A stretch of DNA of 7,949 nucleotides from a bacterium (GCA_020061125.1 JAGUYV010000492.1:1-7949), one strand, 5' to 3'. Numbered from the stretch's first letter, positions 1-6,185 are shown. Program-made: numbers and translations. The notes: generated from the sequence alone by a model not told the origin.

Positions 1-8
1 CCAAGCCC

Positions 9-1868
9 ATGCCCAAACAACAGAAAAAGGCTGACAAGCATGAGACCGGGTACGACAAGTACATCAATTGGAAAATTTTCATCATTCCGGTCGCCCTGTT
101 TTTCGCAATCCTGCTGATGCCCACCGGAAAAGCCATCCGCGATGTGGGCACCGAGTACAGCATGGGACCCAAGACCGTGATCCGGTTCCTGTCCAAAGAG
201 CTGTTCGACGCCAAGACCTCGGACCTGCAGCAATGGCAGTTGCTCACGGTTCAGGTCATGGAAAAGAACATGCGCACCGCGGCGCTGGACAAGGACCGGT
301 TCATGGGCCGCGACGACAAGTGGCTCAAGAAAAACAAGGTCGCGTTCGACAAAAAGAACCTCGAGCGCGCCAAGGAGTTCGTGGGGGGCCTCGGGGACAA
401 GGAATACCGCAGCCTGATGGAGCGCGCCGCGGACGAGCGCATGATCAAGCTGGATTATTCGGATTTAAAAGAAGACGATGTAAAAGCCGCGGACGACGGG
501 ATCTGGAAGCTCAAGGTGGCGCTGGCCATGCTGGTGTTCACCGTGGGCTGCTTCCTCACGGCGTGCATCCCGCTGCCCGCGGTGGCGTTCTGCATCGGCC
601 TCATCGTGGTGCTTACGGGCATCGTGTCGCGCGAGGAAGTGGCGGCCCTGTACTGGAGCGATTCCGTCTGGTTCATCATGGGCAGCCTGATGTTCGCCAC
701 GGCGTTTGTGAAAACCGGGGTGGACAAGCGCATCACCATGCTGTTGTTCAAGCGCCTGGCCGTGCCCAGCGTGGGGGCCATCACCTTCATCATATTGCTG
801 GTGGTGGGGCCTGCGTCCTCGTTCATATCGGACCACGCCCTGGCCGCCATCTTCCTGCCCGTGGCCATCATGCTGTTTCAGGGCAGCCGCAAGCCCGACG
901 GCACGCCGGACCTCGAACTGGCCAAGATGCTCATTCTCACCGTGGCCTGCGCCGCCAACATCGGCGGGCCGGGGTCTCCCTCGGGCGGCGCGCGCAATGT
1001 AATTATGATAACCTATCTCAAGGACATGTTCGGCGTGGACATTTCCTATATTCAATGGCTGACCTACGGCATGCCCTTCGTGATCATCATGATCCCGCTG
1101 ACCTGGCTCTGCATCAAGTTTGCGTTCAAGCCCACGGTCAAGGATCTCACGCCGTCCATGGAACTGCTCAAGTCGGAAACCGACAGCATGGGCCGCTGGA
1201 ACTATACGCAGATCGTGACAGTGGTTGTGTTCCTGCTGACCCTGTGGTTCTGGATGACGGAGCAGACATTCTTTGACAAAGGGTGGTATCCGGTGCGGCT
1301 GGGGGTGGGCGTGATCGCCATCGCCGCGGGCATCGCCTATGTGCTGACCGGCGTGGTGAACTGGCGCGATTATCACGAAAAGGTGGACTGGGGCGTGGTG
1401 TGGCTGTACGCGGGCGCGATCCTGTTCGGCAAAATCCTGGACGAGAGCGGTGGAGCGTACCTCATCGCGCGCACCATGGTGGCGGGCCTGGCGCATGTGG
1501 GCCTGGACCAGGGACTCGGGCTGATCGCAAGCTGCGGCATTCTCACAGGCGGCATCACCCAGCTCATGGCCGACGGCCCGGCCGCGGCCGCGGTGGGGCC
1601 GGTCACGCTGAACATGGCCGGCATGGTGCACCCGGGCACGGTCATGCTGCCCTTCATGGCTATGGCCACGGGCATCTCGGCCAGTTTCGCCTACTGCCTC
1701 ATCATTGGCACGCCGCCCAACGCCATCGTGTACGCCAGCGGCTATCTGGAACCCAAGGACTTCCTGCGCGCGGGCATTCCGCTGTGGATCATCGCGCAAA
1801 TCGTCATGCTTCTCCTGGTCGCGTTTTACTGGCTGCCGCGCGGCTTCGGAAACCTGCCCGGACTCTGA
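9..1868 (+). CDS. SLC13/DASS family anion:Na+ symporter-like transporter, divergent
   Basis: This is an inner-membrane permease of the divalent anion/sodium symporter (DASS, SLC13) family, whose members import dicarboxylates, sulfate or related anions. The 619-residue protein has one membrane segment at about residues 22-39, then a hydrophilic, charged insert of about 125 residues (43-167), then some ten hydrophobic segments from 168 to the C-terminus. The family hallmark GTPPNAIVYASG is intact at 567-578. The two SNT signatures that bind Na+ and substrate carboxylate in characterised members are altered to Ser274-Asp275-His276 and Ala521-Asp522-Gly523, and the first GTPPN-like loop reads NIGGPGSPSGGARN (317-330). 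Substrate and coupling ion are therefore uncertain; sulfate is a guess from the presumed lifestyle. The ATG at 9 has no ribosome site within the 8 visible upstream bases, and the frame is open to the window edge, so a start further upstream is possible. The next gene begins 49 bp downstream, suggesting one operon. Confidence 0.88.
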   Translation: MPKQQKKADKHETGYDKYINWKIFIIPVALFFAILLMPTGKAIRDVGTEYSMGPKTVIRFLSKELFDAKTSDLQQWQLLTVQVMEKNMRTAALDKDRFMGRDDKWLKKNKVAFDKKNLERAKEFVGGLGDKEYRSLMERAADERMIKLDYSDLKEDDVKAADDGIWKLKVALAMLVFTVGCFLTACIPLPAVAFCIGLIVVLTGIVSREEVAALYWSDSVWFIMGSLMFATAFVKTGVDKRITMLLFKRLAVPSVGAITFIILLVVGPASSFISDHALAAIFLPVAIMLFQGSRKPDGTPDLELAKMLILTVACAANIGGPGSPSGGARNVIMITYLKDMFGVDISYIQWLTYGMPFVIIMIPLTWLCIKFAFKPTVKDLTPSMELLKSETDSMGRWNYTQIVTVVVFLLTLWFWMTEQTFFDKGWYPVRLGVGVIAIAAGIAYVLTGVVNWRDYHEKVDWGVVWLYAGAILFGKILDESGGAYLIARTMVAGLAHVGLDQGLGLIASCGILTGGITQLMADGPAAAAVGPVTLNMAGMVHPGTVMLPFMAMATGISASFAYCLIIGTPPNAIVYASGYLEPKDFLRAGIPLWIIAQIVMLLLVAFYWLPRGFGNLPGL

Positions 1869-1900
1869 TCCGGATGGGCACGCAAAGGCTTGAATGCCGA

Positions 1901-1906
1901 AAGGAG
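1901..1906 (+). promoter_or_regulatory. Ribosome binding site for the receiver-CBS gene
   Basis: AAGGAG lies 11 bases before the ATG at 1918. An in-frame ATG at 1894 is upstream of this site and has none of its own, so 1918 is the likely start. The receiver domain also begins right after it. Confidence 0.75.
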
Positions 1907-1917
1907 ACACACAGACA

Positions 1918-2841
1918 ATGACAGAACCGACCAAACAAATCCGCGTGCTCATTGTGGACGACGAAGAGCGGTTCCGCGAAGCGACGCGGGTCATGCTCGA
2001 ACGGCGCGGGTTCCTTGTGACCGCAGTGGGAGACGGCGTGCAGGCCGTGGACGCCGTGCGCGCGAACGGGTTCGACGCCGTGGTGCTGGACATCAAGATG
2101 CCGCGCATGGACGGGCATGCGGCCCTGGCGGAAATCCGGAGCCTGCGGCCCGGGCTGCCGGTGATCATGCTCACGGGCCACGGCACGCCGCAGAGCATGA
2201 TCACGAGCCTGCAGGGCGGCGTGTTCGACTTCCTGAACAAGCCGTGCGAGCTGGATCTGCTCACGCGCACCATCCGCGCCGCCGCCGAGCGCGGCGGCAA
2301 GCCCGTGTCCGAGCTGGAGCCGCTGGTGCATCATGTGATGGTGCCCCTGTCGTCGTTCAGCAGCATCCGCAGCGACAGGTCCGTGGCCGACGCCGTGGGC
2401 GTGCTCCTGTCCGCATTTTCACAGACGGGAACGCCAACTGTTGCCGAGTCCATGCACCGCTCTATGCTGGTCATGGACGAGAGCAACAATGTGGTCGGCC
2501 TCTTGAGCATGAGCGAAATCCTGTCCGGGCTGCAGCCCGCGTATATGCGCGCACGCATAGACACGCCGCTGCAAAGTTCGCTGCACCTCACGCCGCCGCG
2601 CTACCGCGGCCTGTTCACCATCATGGCCCGCGACCTGCACCGCATCAAAGTCGAGGACCTGATGAGCGACGCGCCGCCCACCATTGACGCCAACGCGACC
2701 CTCATGCACGCGGTCAATGTCATGCAGGATACCGGCATACGCCGCTACCTGGTCCTGGATCTCGGCAAGCCCGTGGGCGTGATCCGCGAGCACGATCTGT
2801 TCTTCGAGTTGAGCCGCATCCTCAAAATCCGGGGCGCGTGA
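1918..2841 (+). CDS. Response regulator with receiver domain and C-terminal CBS-domain pair
   Basis: This 307-residue cytoplasmic protein combines a phosphorylation switch with a nucleotide-binding module. Numbered from the ATG at 1918, the receiver spans about residues 8-122: acidic pocket Asp14-Asp15, phosphoacceptor Asp58 in LDIKMPRMDG, Thr86 and Lys108. All key residues are present, so it should accept phosphate from a histidine kinase, but none is encoded nearby. The C-terminal half holds two CBS motifs, the first from about 133 (VMVPLSSF) to about 205 and the second from about 245 (VEDLMSDAPPTI) to 300. CBS pairs typically bind AMP, ATP or S-adenosyl compounds and often regulate channels, transporters or enzymes. 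No DNA-binding domain is present. It sits 49 bp behind a DASS transporter, so control of that permease by direct contact is plausible, but this is an inference. The alternative start at 1894 would add eight residues. Confidence 0.92.
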   Translation: MTEPTKQIRVLIVDDEERFREATRVMLERRGFLVTAVGDGVQAVDAVRANGFDAVVLDIKMPRMDGHAALAEIRSLRPGLPVIMLTGHGTPQSMITSLQGGVFDFLNKPCELDLLTRTIRAAAERGGKPVSELEPLVHHVMVPLSSFSSIRSDRSVADAVGVLLSAFSQTGTPTVAESMHRSMLVMDESNNVVGLLSMSEILSGLQPAYMRARIDTPLQSSLHLTPPRYRGLFTIMARDLHRIKVEDLMSDAPPTIDANATLMHAVNVMQDTGIRRYLVLDLGKPVGVIREHDLFFELSRILKIRGA

Positions 2842-2869
2842 CATCCCGGCTTCGAACCATAGAATCCGC

Positions 2870-2923
2870 GCGCGGGCGTCCGGCAGCCGTCACAGGCGGG
2901 CCTGGCGCCCGCGCAGCGGTTTT
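2870..2923 (+). terminator. Candidate intrinsic terminator after the receiver-CBS gene
   Basis: GCGCGGGCG (2870-2878) is the exact reverse complement of CGCCCGCGC (2906-2914), a 9-bp GC stem that can extend by a U-G and a C-G pair. TTTT follows at 2920-2923 after five other bases. The loop is long (about 23-27 nt) and the T-run short, so efficiency is uncertain. A smaller hairpin (2896-2901 with 2907-2912) uses the same right arm and would compete. The position, 28 bp after a stop codon and before a new promoter, fits termination. Confidence 0.38.
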
Positions 2924-2990
2924 GCTACAGTGTCGCTCCAGAAACACCCGGAAAATCCAAAAGACCGCTTAAAAAAAGGTTTTCTTGCGA

Positions 2991-3006
2991 TGGCATGAAT
3001 ATTGCT
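2991..3006 (+). promoter_or_regulatory. Sigma-54 (RpoN) -24/-12 promoter
   Basis: TGGCATGAATATTGCT matches the RpoN consensus TGGCAYG-N4-TTGCW at every defined position, with GG (2992-2993) and GC (3004-3005) separated by the required 10 bases. Transcription would start near 3017, giving a leader of about 65 nt before the ATG at 3082. An A-run and a T-run (about 2971-2984) lie just upstream. An 8-bp palindrome, CGCATGCG (3046-3053), lies in the leader. No enhancer-binding AAA+ activator is encoded in the window, and I could not identify an upstream activator site. Confidence 0.8.
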
Positions 3007-3066
3007 TTTCATGAGGCAGAGCATGACCCGAGAAATCCGACCGGGCGCATGCGATTCCGGCGCGAA

Positions 3067-3072
3067 CAGGAG
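3067..3072 (+). promoter_or_regulatory. Ribosome binding site deciding the start at 3082
   Basis: CAGGAG lies 9 bases before the ATG at 3082. The upstream in-frame ATG at 2995 lies inside the sigma-54 promoter and ahead of the expected transcript start, so it cannot be used from that transcript. Confidence 0.75.
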
Positions 3073-3081
3073 ACTGCCATC

Positions 3082-3606
3082 ATGATCAGACCCAATGAAA
3101 TCCAGAACAATCCGTTTGCGGCGATCCCCGTGTGGCCGCCGCAGCGCCACCTTGCGCCGGTGGCCGGACAGTTGCTCAAGAATTTCCTTTTCAAGACCAT
3201 CGGATATTTCGACTGCGACTATGCCGTGTTCGTGCATGAATCCGTGCGCGCGCGCAACCTGGTTTTCTTCACCATGGCCAGCCGCTCACGCATGGCCCCG
3301 GATGCCGTGGAAATGGCGCGCGGTTCGTTCCTGCTGCCATTCTTCTGCAACGCGCCGCGCCTGGATCTGGATGCGGAAATCGTGACCATCGAGCACTGCA
3401 TGGACGAGCGCGCCGAGGCGCAAGCCCCGGACCCGGACAGCGCCGGCGATTACCGGTATCTGCACCTCATGAACAACGACCATCTGCAGGGCCTGGCGGG
3501 CATCGGCTGTTTCGACAAAGACGGCATGAGCGCAAAAAGCGCCGAATGGAACGAGTACAGCCAGTTCCTTCACTGCTCGGGCGCGGCCCTGCTGCACAGG
3601 CTCTGA
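3082..3606 (+). CDS. Hypothetical protein, GAF-like C-terminus, sigma-54 controlled
   Basis: This is a 174-residue soluble protein that I do not recognise as a named family. It has no signal peptide and no membrane segment. The C-terminal part (about residues 125-174) has a strand, an acidic loop and a final amphipathic helix ending in a leucine-rich stretch (LHCSGAALLHRL). This is the order seen at the end of GAF domains, so a small sensory domain of the GAF/PAS class is the best guess, at low confidence. The middle (about 50-105) is hydrophobic and mixed alpha/beta. Cysteines occur at about residues 45, 92, 107, 145 and 165, without a tight metal-binding spacing. It stands alone: a near-perfect sigma-54 promoter precedes it and a GC hairpin follows, so it is probably a single-gene transcript made when an RpoN activator is engaged. 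Neighbours on both sides are signalling genes. The longer reading from 2995 is rejected because that ATG overlaps the promoter. Confidence 0.8.
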   Translation: MIRPNEIQNNPFAAIPVWPPQRHLAPVAGQLLKNFLFKTIGYFDCDYAVFVHESVRARNLVFFTMASRSRMAPDAVEMARGSFLLPFFCNAPRLDLDAEIVTIEHCMDERAEAQAPDPDSAGDYRYLHLMNNDHLQGLAGIGCFDKDGMSAKSAEWNEYSQFLHCSGAALLHRL

Positions 3607-3612
3607 TTCCGC

Positions 3613-3643
3613 CGCCGCGCGCGTGCGCTCCGCGGCGAAATTT
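3613..3643 (+). terminator. Candidate terminator after the GAF-like gene
   Basis: CGCCGCG (3613-3619) pairs perfectly with CGCGGCG (3631-3637) around an 11-nt loop. AAATTT follows, so the T-run is only three bases. It starts 6 bp after the TGA at 3604-3606, which suits a single-gene sigma-54 transcript. Rho-independent activity would be weak. Confidence 0.35.
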
Positions 3644-3744
3644 CCCCGTCTTCCCGTTCCCCCTTCCACATCGCCATTCCTGGTTCCACATGCTTTCCCC
3701 TGCGGTGCGCCATGGCCCGGGCCGTAAATCTTTCCGGCCCCGGT

Positions 3745-3772
3745 TTGCCGTTGACGGGATTTTTGTTAAAAT
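3745..3772 (+). promoter_or_regulatory. Candidate sigma-70 promoter for the lipid kinase gene
   Basis: TTGCCG (3745-3750) and TAAAAT (3767-3772) are separated by 16 bases, matching the -35 box at four and the -10 box at five of six positions. The region from about 3750 to 3815 is clearly more AT-rich than its surroundings. Transcription would start near 3779, about 50 bp before the ATG. The better-looking TTGACG at 3751 has no -10 box at a workable distance. Confidence 0.4.
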
Positions 3773-3829
3773 ATCCGGAATCAGGCGGAATATATAGAGA
3801 CAAATAATACTACACAATCTGGAGACGGT

Positions 3830-4744
3830 ATGGGCAGAAAAATCTATGTGGTGCTGAACGGAAAGGCGGGCAAGGCCGGCCGCTTCGGGCTGGACAACGC
3901 ACAGAAGACCATCCGGGAGGCGTTTCAGAAAGCGGACCCCGCGGTGGAGGTGGATTTCGGAATCACGCAGGCGCCGTTCCACGCGCCCGAGCTTGCGCGC
4001 ACCGCGGCCGAAACCGGGCAGTATTACGCGGTATGCGCGGCCGGCGGCGACGGCACGGTGAACGAAGTGACCAACGGCATGGTGCACACGGGCGTGCCCA
4101 TGGGCGTACTGCCCTGGGGCAGCGGCAATGTCTTCGCCCAGGAAATGAGCATCAGCAACAATGTGGAGGAAGCGGCGCGCCTGGTGCTCGAGGGCAAAAT
4201 CCGCGATGTGGACACCGGGCAGGTGGGCGACCGTTACTACCTGTGGATGCTGGGCATCGGCGTGGAAGCCAAAATCGCGTACTATGTGAACCCCACGATC
4301 AAGAAGTACCTGGGAGTGCTTTCCTATGTGGTGGCCGCGGCGCGCCAGATCTTCGACCCCGGCTACTCGCTCATGCGCATCACACTGGACGAGCAGGAAA
4401 TGACCTTCACCACATTCAACACCATCGTGGGCAACGCCACCAGCTTCGACGGGTTCCTGGGCATCAAATCCAGCTACAGCATCAAGGACGGCTTCCTGGA
4501 TGTGTGCATCCTGCAGAAGAAATCCGTGGGCGGAATCCTTAAACTATTGATCGAGTTCATCAAGGGGCGAAAGGACTACTACCGCTTCATAGACAAGTTC
4601 AGCGCCGCCCACTGCCGCGTCAAGAGCCTGCGCATAGACACCGTGCCCAACGCATACTACCATGTGGACGGTGAAGTCATGGGCATGACGCCCGTGGACA
4701 TCCGGGTCCACGCACAGTCCCTGAAACTCATCTTCCCGGGCTGA
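3830..4744 (+). CDS. Diacylglycerol kinase-family lipid kinase (YegS/DgkB-like)
   Basis: This 304-residue protein belongs to the DAGK catalytic-domain family, which phosphorylates diacylglycerol or related lipids with ATP at the inner face of the membrane. The nucleotide-binding GGDGTVNEV lies at residues 72-80. A second glycine loop, WGSGN (96-100), stands where many relatives have G-T-x-N-D. The C-terminal beta-rich domain carries a DGFLDV segment (about 219-224) and the Asp280-Gly281-Glu282 motif before the final strands. The N-terminal loop reads NGKAGKAG (10-17) in place of the usual NPxSG. Length is normal for the family (about 300). GGAG at 3821-3824 lies 5 bases before the ATG, a good ribosome site. 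It heads a same-strand series with the STAS, receiver-ATPase and CheB genes, the next one 55 bp away. The lipid substrate cannot be read from the sequence. Family assignment is firm; a link to the signalling genes is inference. Confidence 0.92.
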   Translation: MGRKIYVVLNGKAGKAGRFGLDNAQKTIREAFQKADPAVEVDFGITQAPFHAPELARTAAETGQYYAVCAAGGDGTVNEVTNGMVHTGVPMGVLPWGSGNVFAQEMSISNNVEEAARLVLEGKIRDVDTGQVGDRYYLWMLGIGVEAKIAYYVNPTIKKYLGVLSYVVAAARQIFDPGYSLMRITLDEQEMTFTTFNTIVGNATSFDGFLGIKSSYSIKDGFLDVCILQKKSVGGILKLLIEFIKGRKDYYRFIDKFSAAHCRVKSLRIDTVPNAYYHVDGEVMGMTPVDIRVHAQSLKLIFPG

Positions 4745-4757
4745 ACCCAGGCCCGAA

Positions 4758-4769
4758 GCCCGGCCGGGC
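4758..4769. repeat. 12-bp perfect GC palindrome between lipid kinase and STAS genes
   Basis: GCCCGGCCGGGC reads the same on both strands. With GCCCG at 4751-4755 it can also form a 5-bp stem to 4765-4769 around a 9-nt loop. There is no T-run after it, so it is not a standard terminator. It could be an operator or a processing hairpin, or simply reflect base composition. Confidence 0.4.
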
Positions 4770-4799
4770 ACATCATCTCGCGAAAGGACGAAGCGTCCC

Positions 4800-5102
4800 A
4801 TGGAAATAGAAATCACCAGAGACGGCAGCGTCTCCCTGCTCAAGCCTTCCGAGGAAATCCACTTCGACAACTACAAGGAAGTGGAAGCCATCCTGCTCAA
4901 GGAGATTGACGAGGGCGCCAAGGAAGTGGTGGTGGACTTGAGCAATGTCACCACCCTCTACAGCATGACCCTGGGCATGTTCAACAACATCGCGTCCAAG
5001 ATCGCCAAGAAGGGGGGCAAGTTCAGCATCACCAACATCAACAGCGACATCCGCAGAGTGCTCAAGGCCACGCGCCTGGACAAACTCATCCAGATCAAAT
5101 AG
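4800..5102 (+). CDS. STAS-domain protein, anti-sigma-factor antagonist-like
   Basis: This 100-residue protein is a single STAS domain of the SpoIIAA/RsbV type. Such proteins bind a switch kinase (anti-sigma factor) when unphosphorylated and are released on serine phosphorylation. The core strand VVVDLSNVTTL (43-53) runs into Tyr54-Ser55-Met56-Thr57-Leu-Gly. This occupies the place of the classic D-S-[ST]-G loop, with Ser55 in the position of the phosphorylated serine. The Asp and the loop glycine are replaced. The helix after it (58-70), the strand GKFSITNI (73-80) and the final helix with TRLDKLIQI complete the fold. AAAGGA at 4783-4788 lies 11 bases before the ATG. The gene encoding a receiver-linked SpoIIAB-type ATPase follows 119 bp downstream, which is the expected partner. 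The target sigma factor or other output is not in the window. Confidence 0.88.
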   Translation: MEIEITRDGSVSLLKPSEEIHFDNYKEVEAILLKEIDEGAKEVVVDLSNVTTLYSMTLGMFNNIASKIAKKGGKFSITNINSDIRRVLKATRLDKLIQIK

Positions 5103-5186
5103 GGACGCGCCGCAGGTTTTTTTCGCGCAACCCGTTTGAACGCGGCCGGAACCGGGAATAGGATACCGGGGAGTGCGCCGCACGCC

Positions 5187-5221
5187 CGGGGCACGCCCCG
5201 CTCGAGGTTCGACCCGAAACC
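5187..5221 (+). promoter_or_regulatory. GC hairpins in the translation start region of the receiver-ATPase gene
   Basis: CGGGG (5187-5191) pairs with CCCCG (5196-5200) around CACG. Directly after it, TTCG (5208-5211) can pair with CGAA (5215-5218), flanked by GG/CC with one bulge, ending at the base before the ATG. The only ribosome-site candidate, GAGG (5204-5207), overlaps the second stem and lies 14 bases from the start. The arrangement suggests weak or controlled initiation; this is inference from base pairing read by eye. Confidence 0.3.
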
Positions 5222-6142
5222 ATGAACACGGACAGAAGTTTCCACATCCTCATCGTTGACGACTCCCGCACGGTCCGCGCGTTCTTCGCCGATATCTTCG
5301 GCGACACACCCGGCTTTCGCCCGGACACCGCAGCCTCGGGCGCCGAGGCCATCGAGATCCTCAAACAAAACCACCTCACCGACAAAGACCCTTACGACTT
5401 CCTGCTCACAGACATCAACATGCCCGAAATGGACGGCTTCGCGGTCATTGACGCAGTCAAGGAACTCGACCCAGAACTCAAAACCGGCATGATCACCGGC
5501 TTCAATGTGGACGATTACATCAAGATGGCGCTGGACAAGGGCGTGTTCAACATCATCTGCAAAATGGACGACCCCGAGGACATCGTGCGCACCGTGCACA
5601 ACCTCATCACCGGCGATCACATCTTCGGGCTTGGCAATTATGTGGAGCCGGGCGCGGAAATCATCCGCATCCAGGTCACGGACACCGCGGCGCTCAAGGG
5701 CGCGGTGAACCGCATCATGGACGCGGCCGAGTCCAAGCTCAACGAGGACAAGCTCTACGGCCTCAAGACCGGGCTGGTGGAAATGGGCACCAACGCCATC
5801 TACCACGCCTACGGATATGAAAAAGGCTCCCAGGTCACGCTCAAGGAATCCGAGGAAGTGGCCCTGGAATACGCCATGGATTCCGAAAAGCTCGCGGTCG
5901 CCATTCTCGATGTGTCCGGCACCCTCACCAAGGAACGCGTGCTCACCCAGCTCAACAAGGGCATCAACCCCACGCACGAAGACCTCATCGCCGCGGGCGG
6001 CCGCGGCATCTACCTCACCCGCTTCCTGTGCGACAAGGTCGTGGTCAACCTGGCCAGCAGACAGCGCACCGAGGTCATCCTCATCATGAACTTCAGCGAC
6101 GACTACAAAGAAAGCAAGCCCCTGCTCATCAACCAGATCTGA
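5222..6142 (+). CDS. Response regulator with C-terminal SpoIIAB/RsbW-type ATPase (switch kinase) domain
   Basis: This 306-residue cytoplasmic protein joins a receiver (about residues 7-128) to a GHKL ATPase of the anti-sigma-factor serine kinase class (about 150-292). The receiver has Asp13-Asp14, phosphoacceptor Asp64 in LLTDINMPEMDG, Thr92 and Lys114, all intact. The ATPase part shows an N-box with Glu187 and Asn191 (VEMGTNAIYHAYG), a G1 box reduced to Asp230-Val-Ser-Gly233, and a G2 box GGRGI (259-263) followed by the strand-rich end. Glu187 and Asn191 are the usual catalytic base and Mg-binding positions, so kinase activity is plausible. About 20 acidic residues separate N-box and G1. The STAS gene lies directly upstream, so the likely substrate is Ser55 of that protein. 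A phosphorylation signal to Asp64 could control the switch directly. No PP2C phosphatase to reverse the reaction is encoded here. Alternatively the domain may only bind ATP and act by sequestration. Confidence 0.9.
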   Translation: MNTDRSFHILIVDDSRTVRAFFADIFGDTPGFRPDTAASGAEAIEILKQNHLTDKDPYDFLLTDINMPEMDGFAVIDAVKELDPELKTGMITGFNVDDYIKMALDKGVFNIICKMDDPEDIVRTVHNLITGDHIFGLGNYVEPGAEIIRIQVTDTAALKGAVNRIMDAAESKLNEDKLYGLKTGLVEMGTNAIYHAYGYEKGSQVTLKESEEVALEYAMDSEKLAVAILDVSGTLTKERVLTQLNKGINPTHEDLIAAGGRGIYLTRFLCDKVVVNLASRQRTEVILIMNFSDDYKESKPLLINQI

Positions 6143-6185
6143 AATCCGAAGACATCCGCCTTGCCGATAAGCGATATATTCTTTT

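Noticed and set aside
465-2300. 611-codon open frame on the - strand
   Set aside because: It is antisense to the transporter and the receiver-CBS gene, both with clear protein families. Its product is rich in His, Arg, Gly and Ala without any domain, the usual result of GC-rich third positions on the coding strand.
2995-3081. N-terminal extension of the GAF-like gene from the ATG at 2995
   Set aside because: This ATG is part of the sigma-54 -24 box and lies ahead of the predicted transcript start. The ATG at 3082 has a proper ribosome site.
3681-3694. Possible second sigma-54 promoter (TGG ... TGC)
   Set aside because: GG and GC are separated by 8 rather than 10 bases, a spacing that RpoN does not tolerate.
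3751-3756. TTGACG as a -35 box for the lipid kinase gene
   Set aside because: The bases 16-18 positions downstream (around TCCGGA) do not resemble a -10 box. The pair 3745/3767 fits better.
5117-5123. Run of seven T after the STAS gene as a terminator
   Set aside because: No stable stem lies directly before it. The nearest inverted repeat (CTGGA/TCCAG) is inside the coding end and more than 20 bases away.
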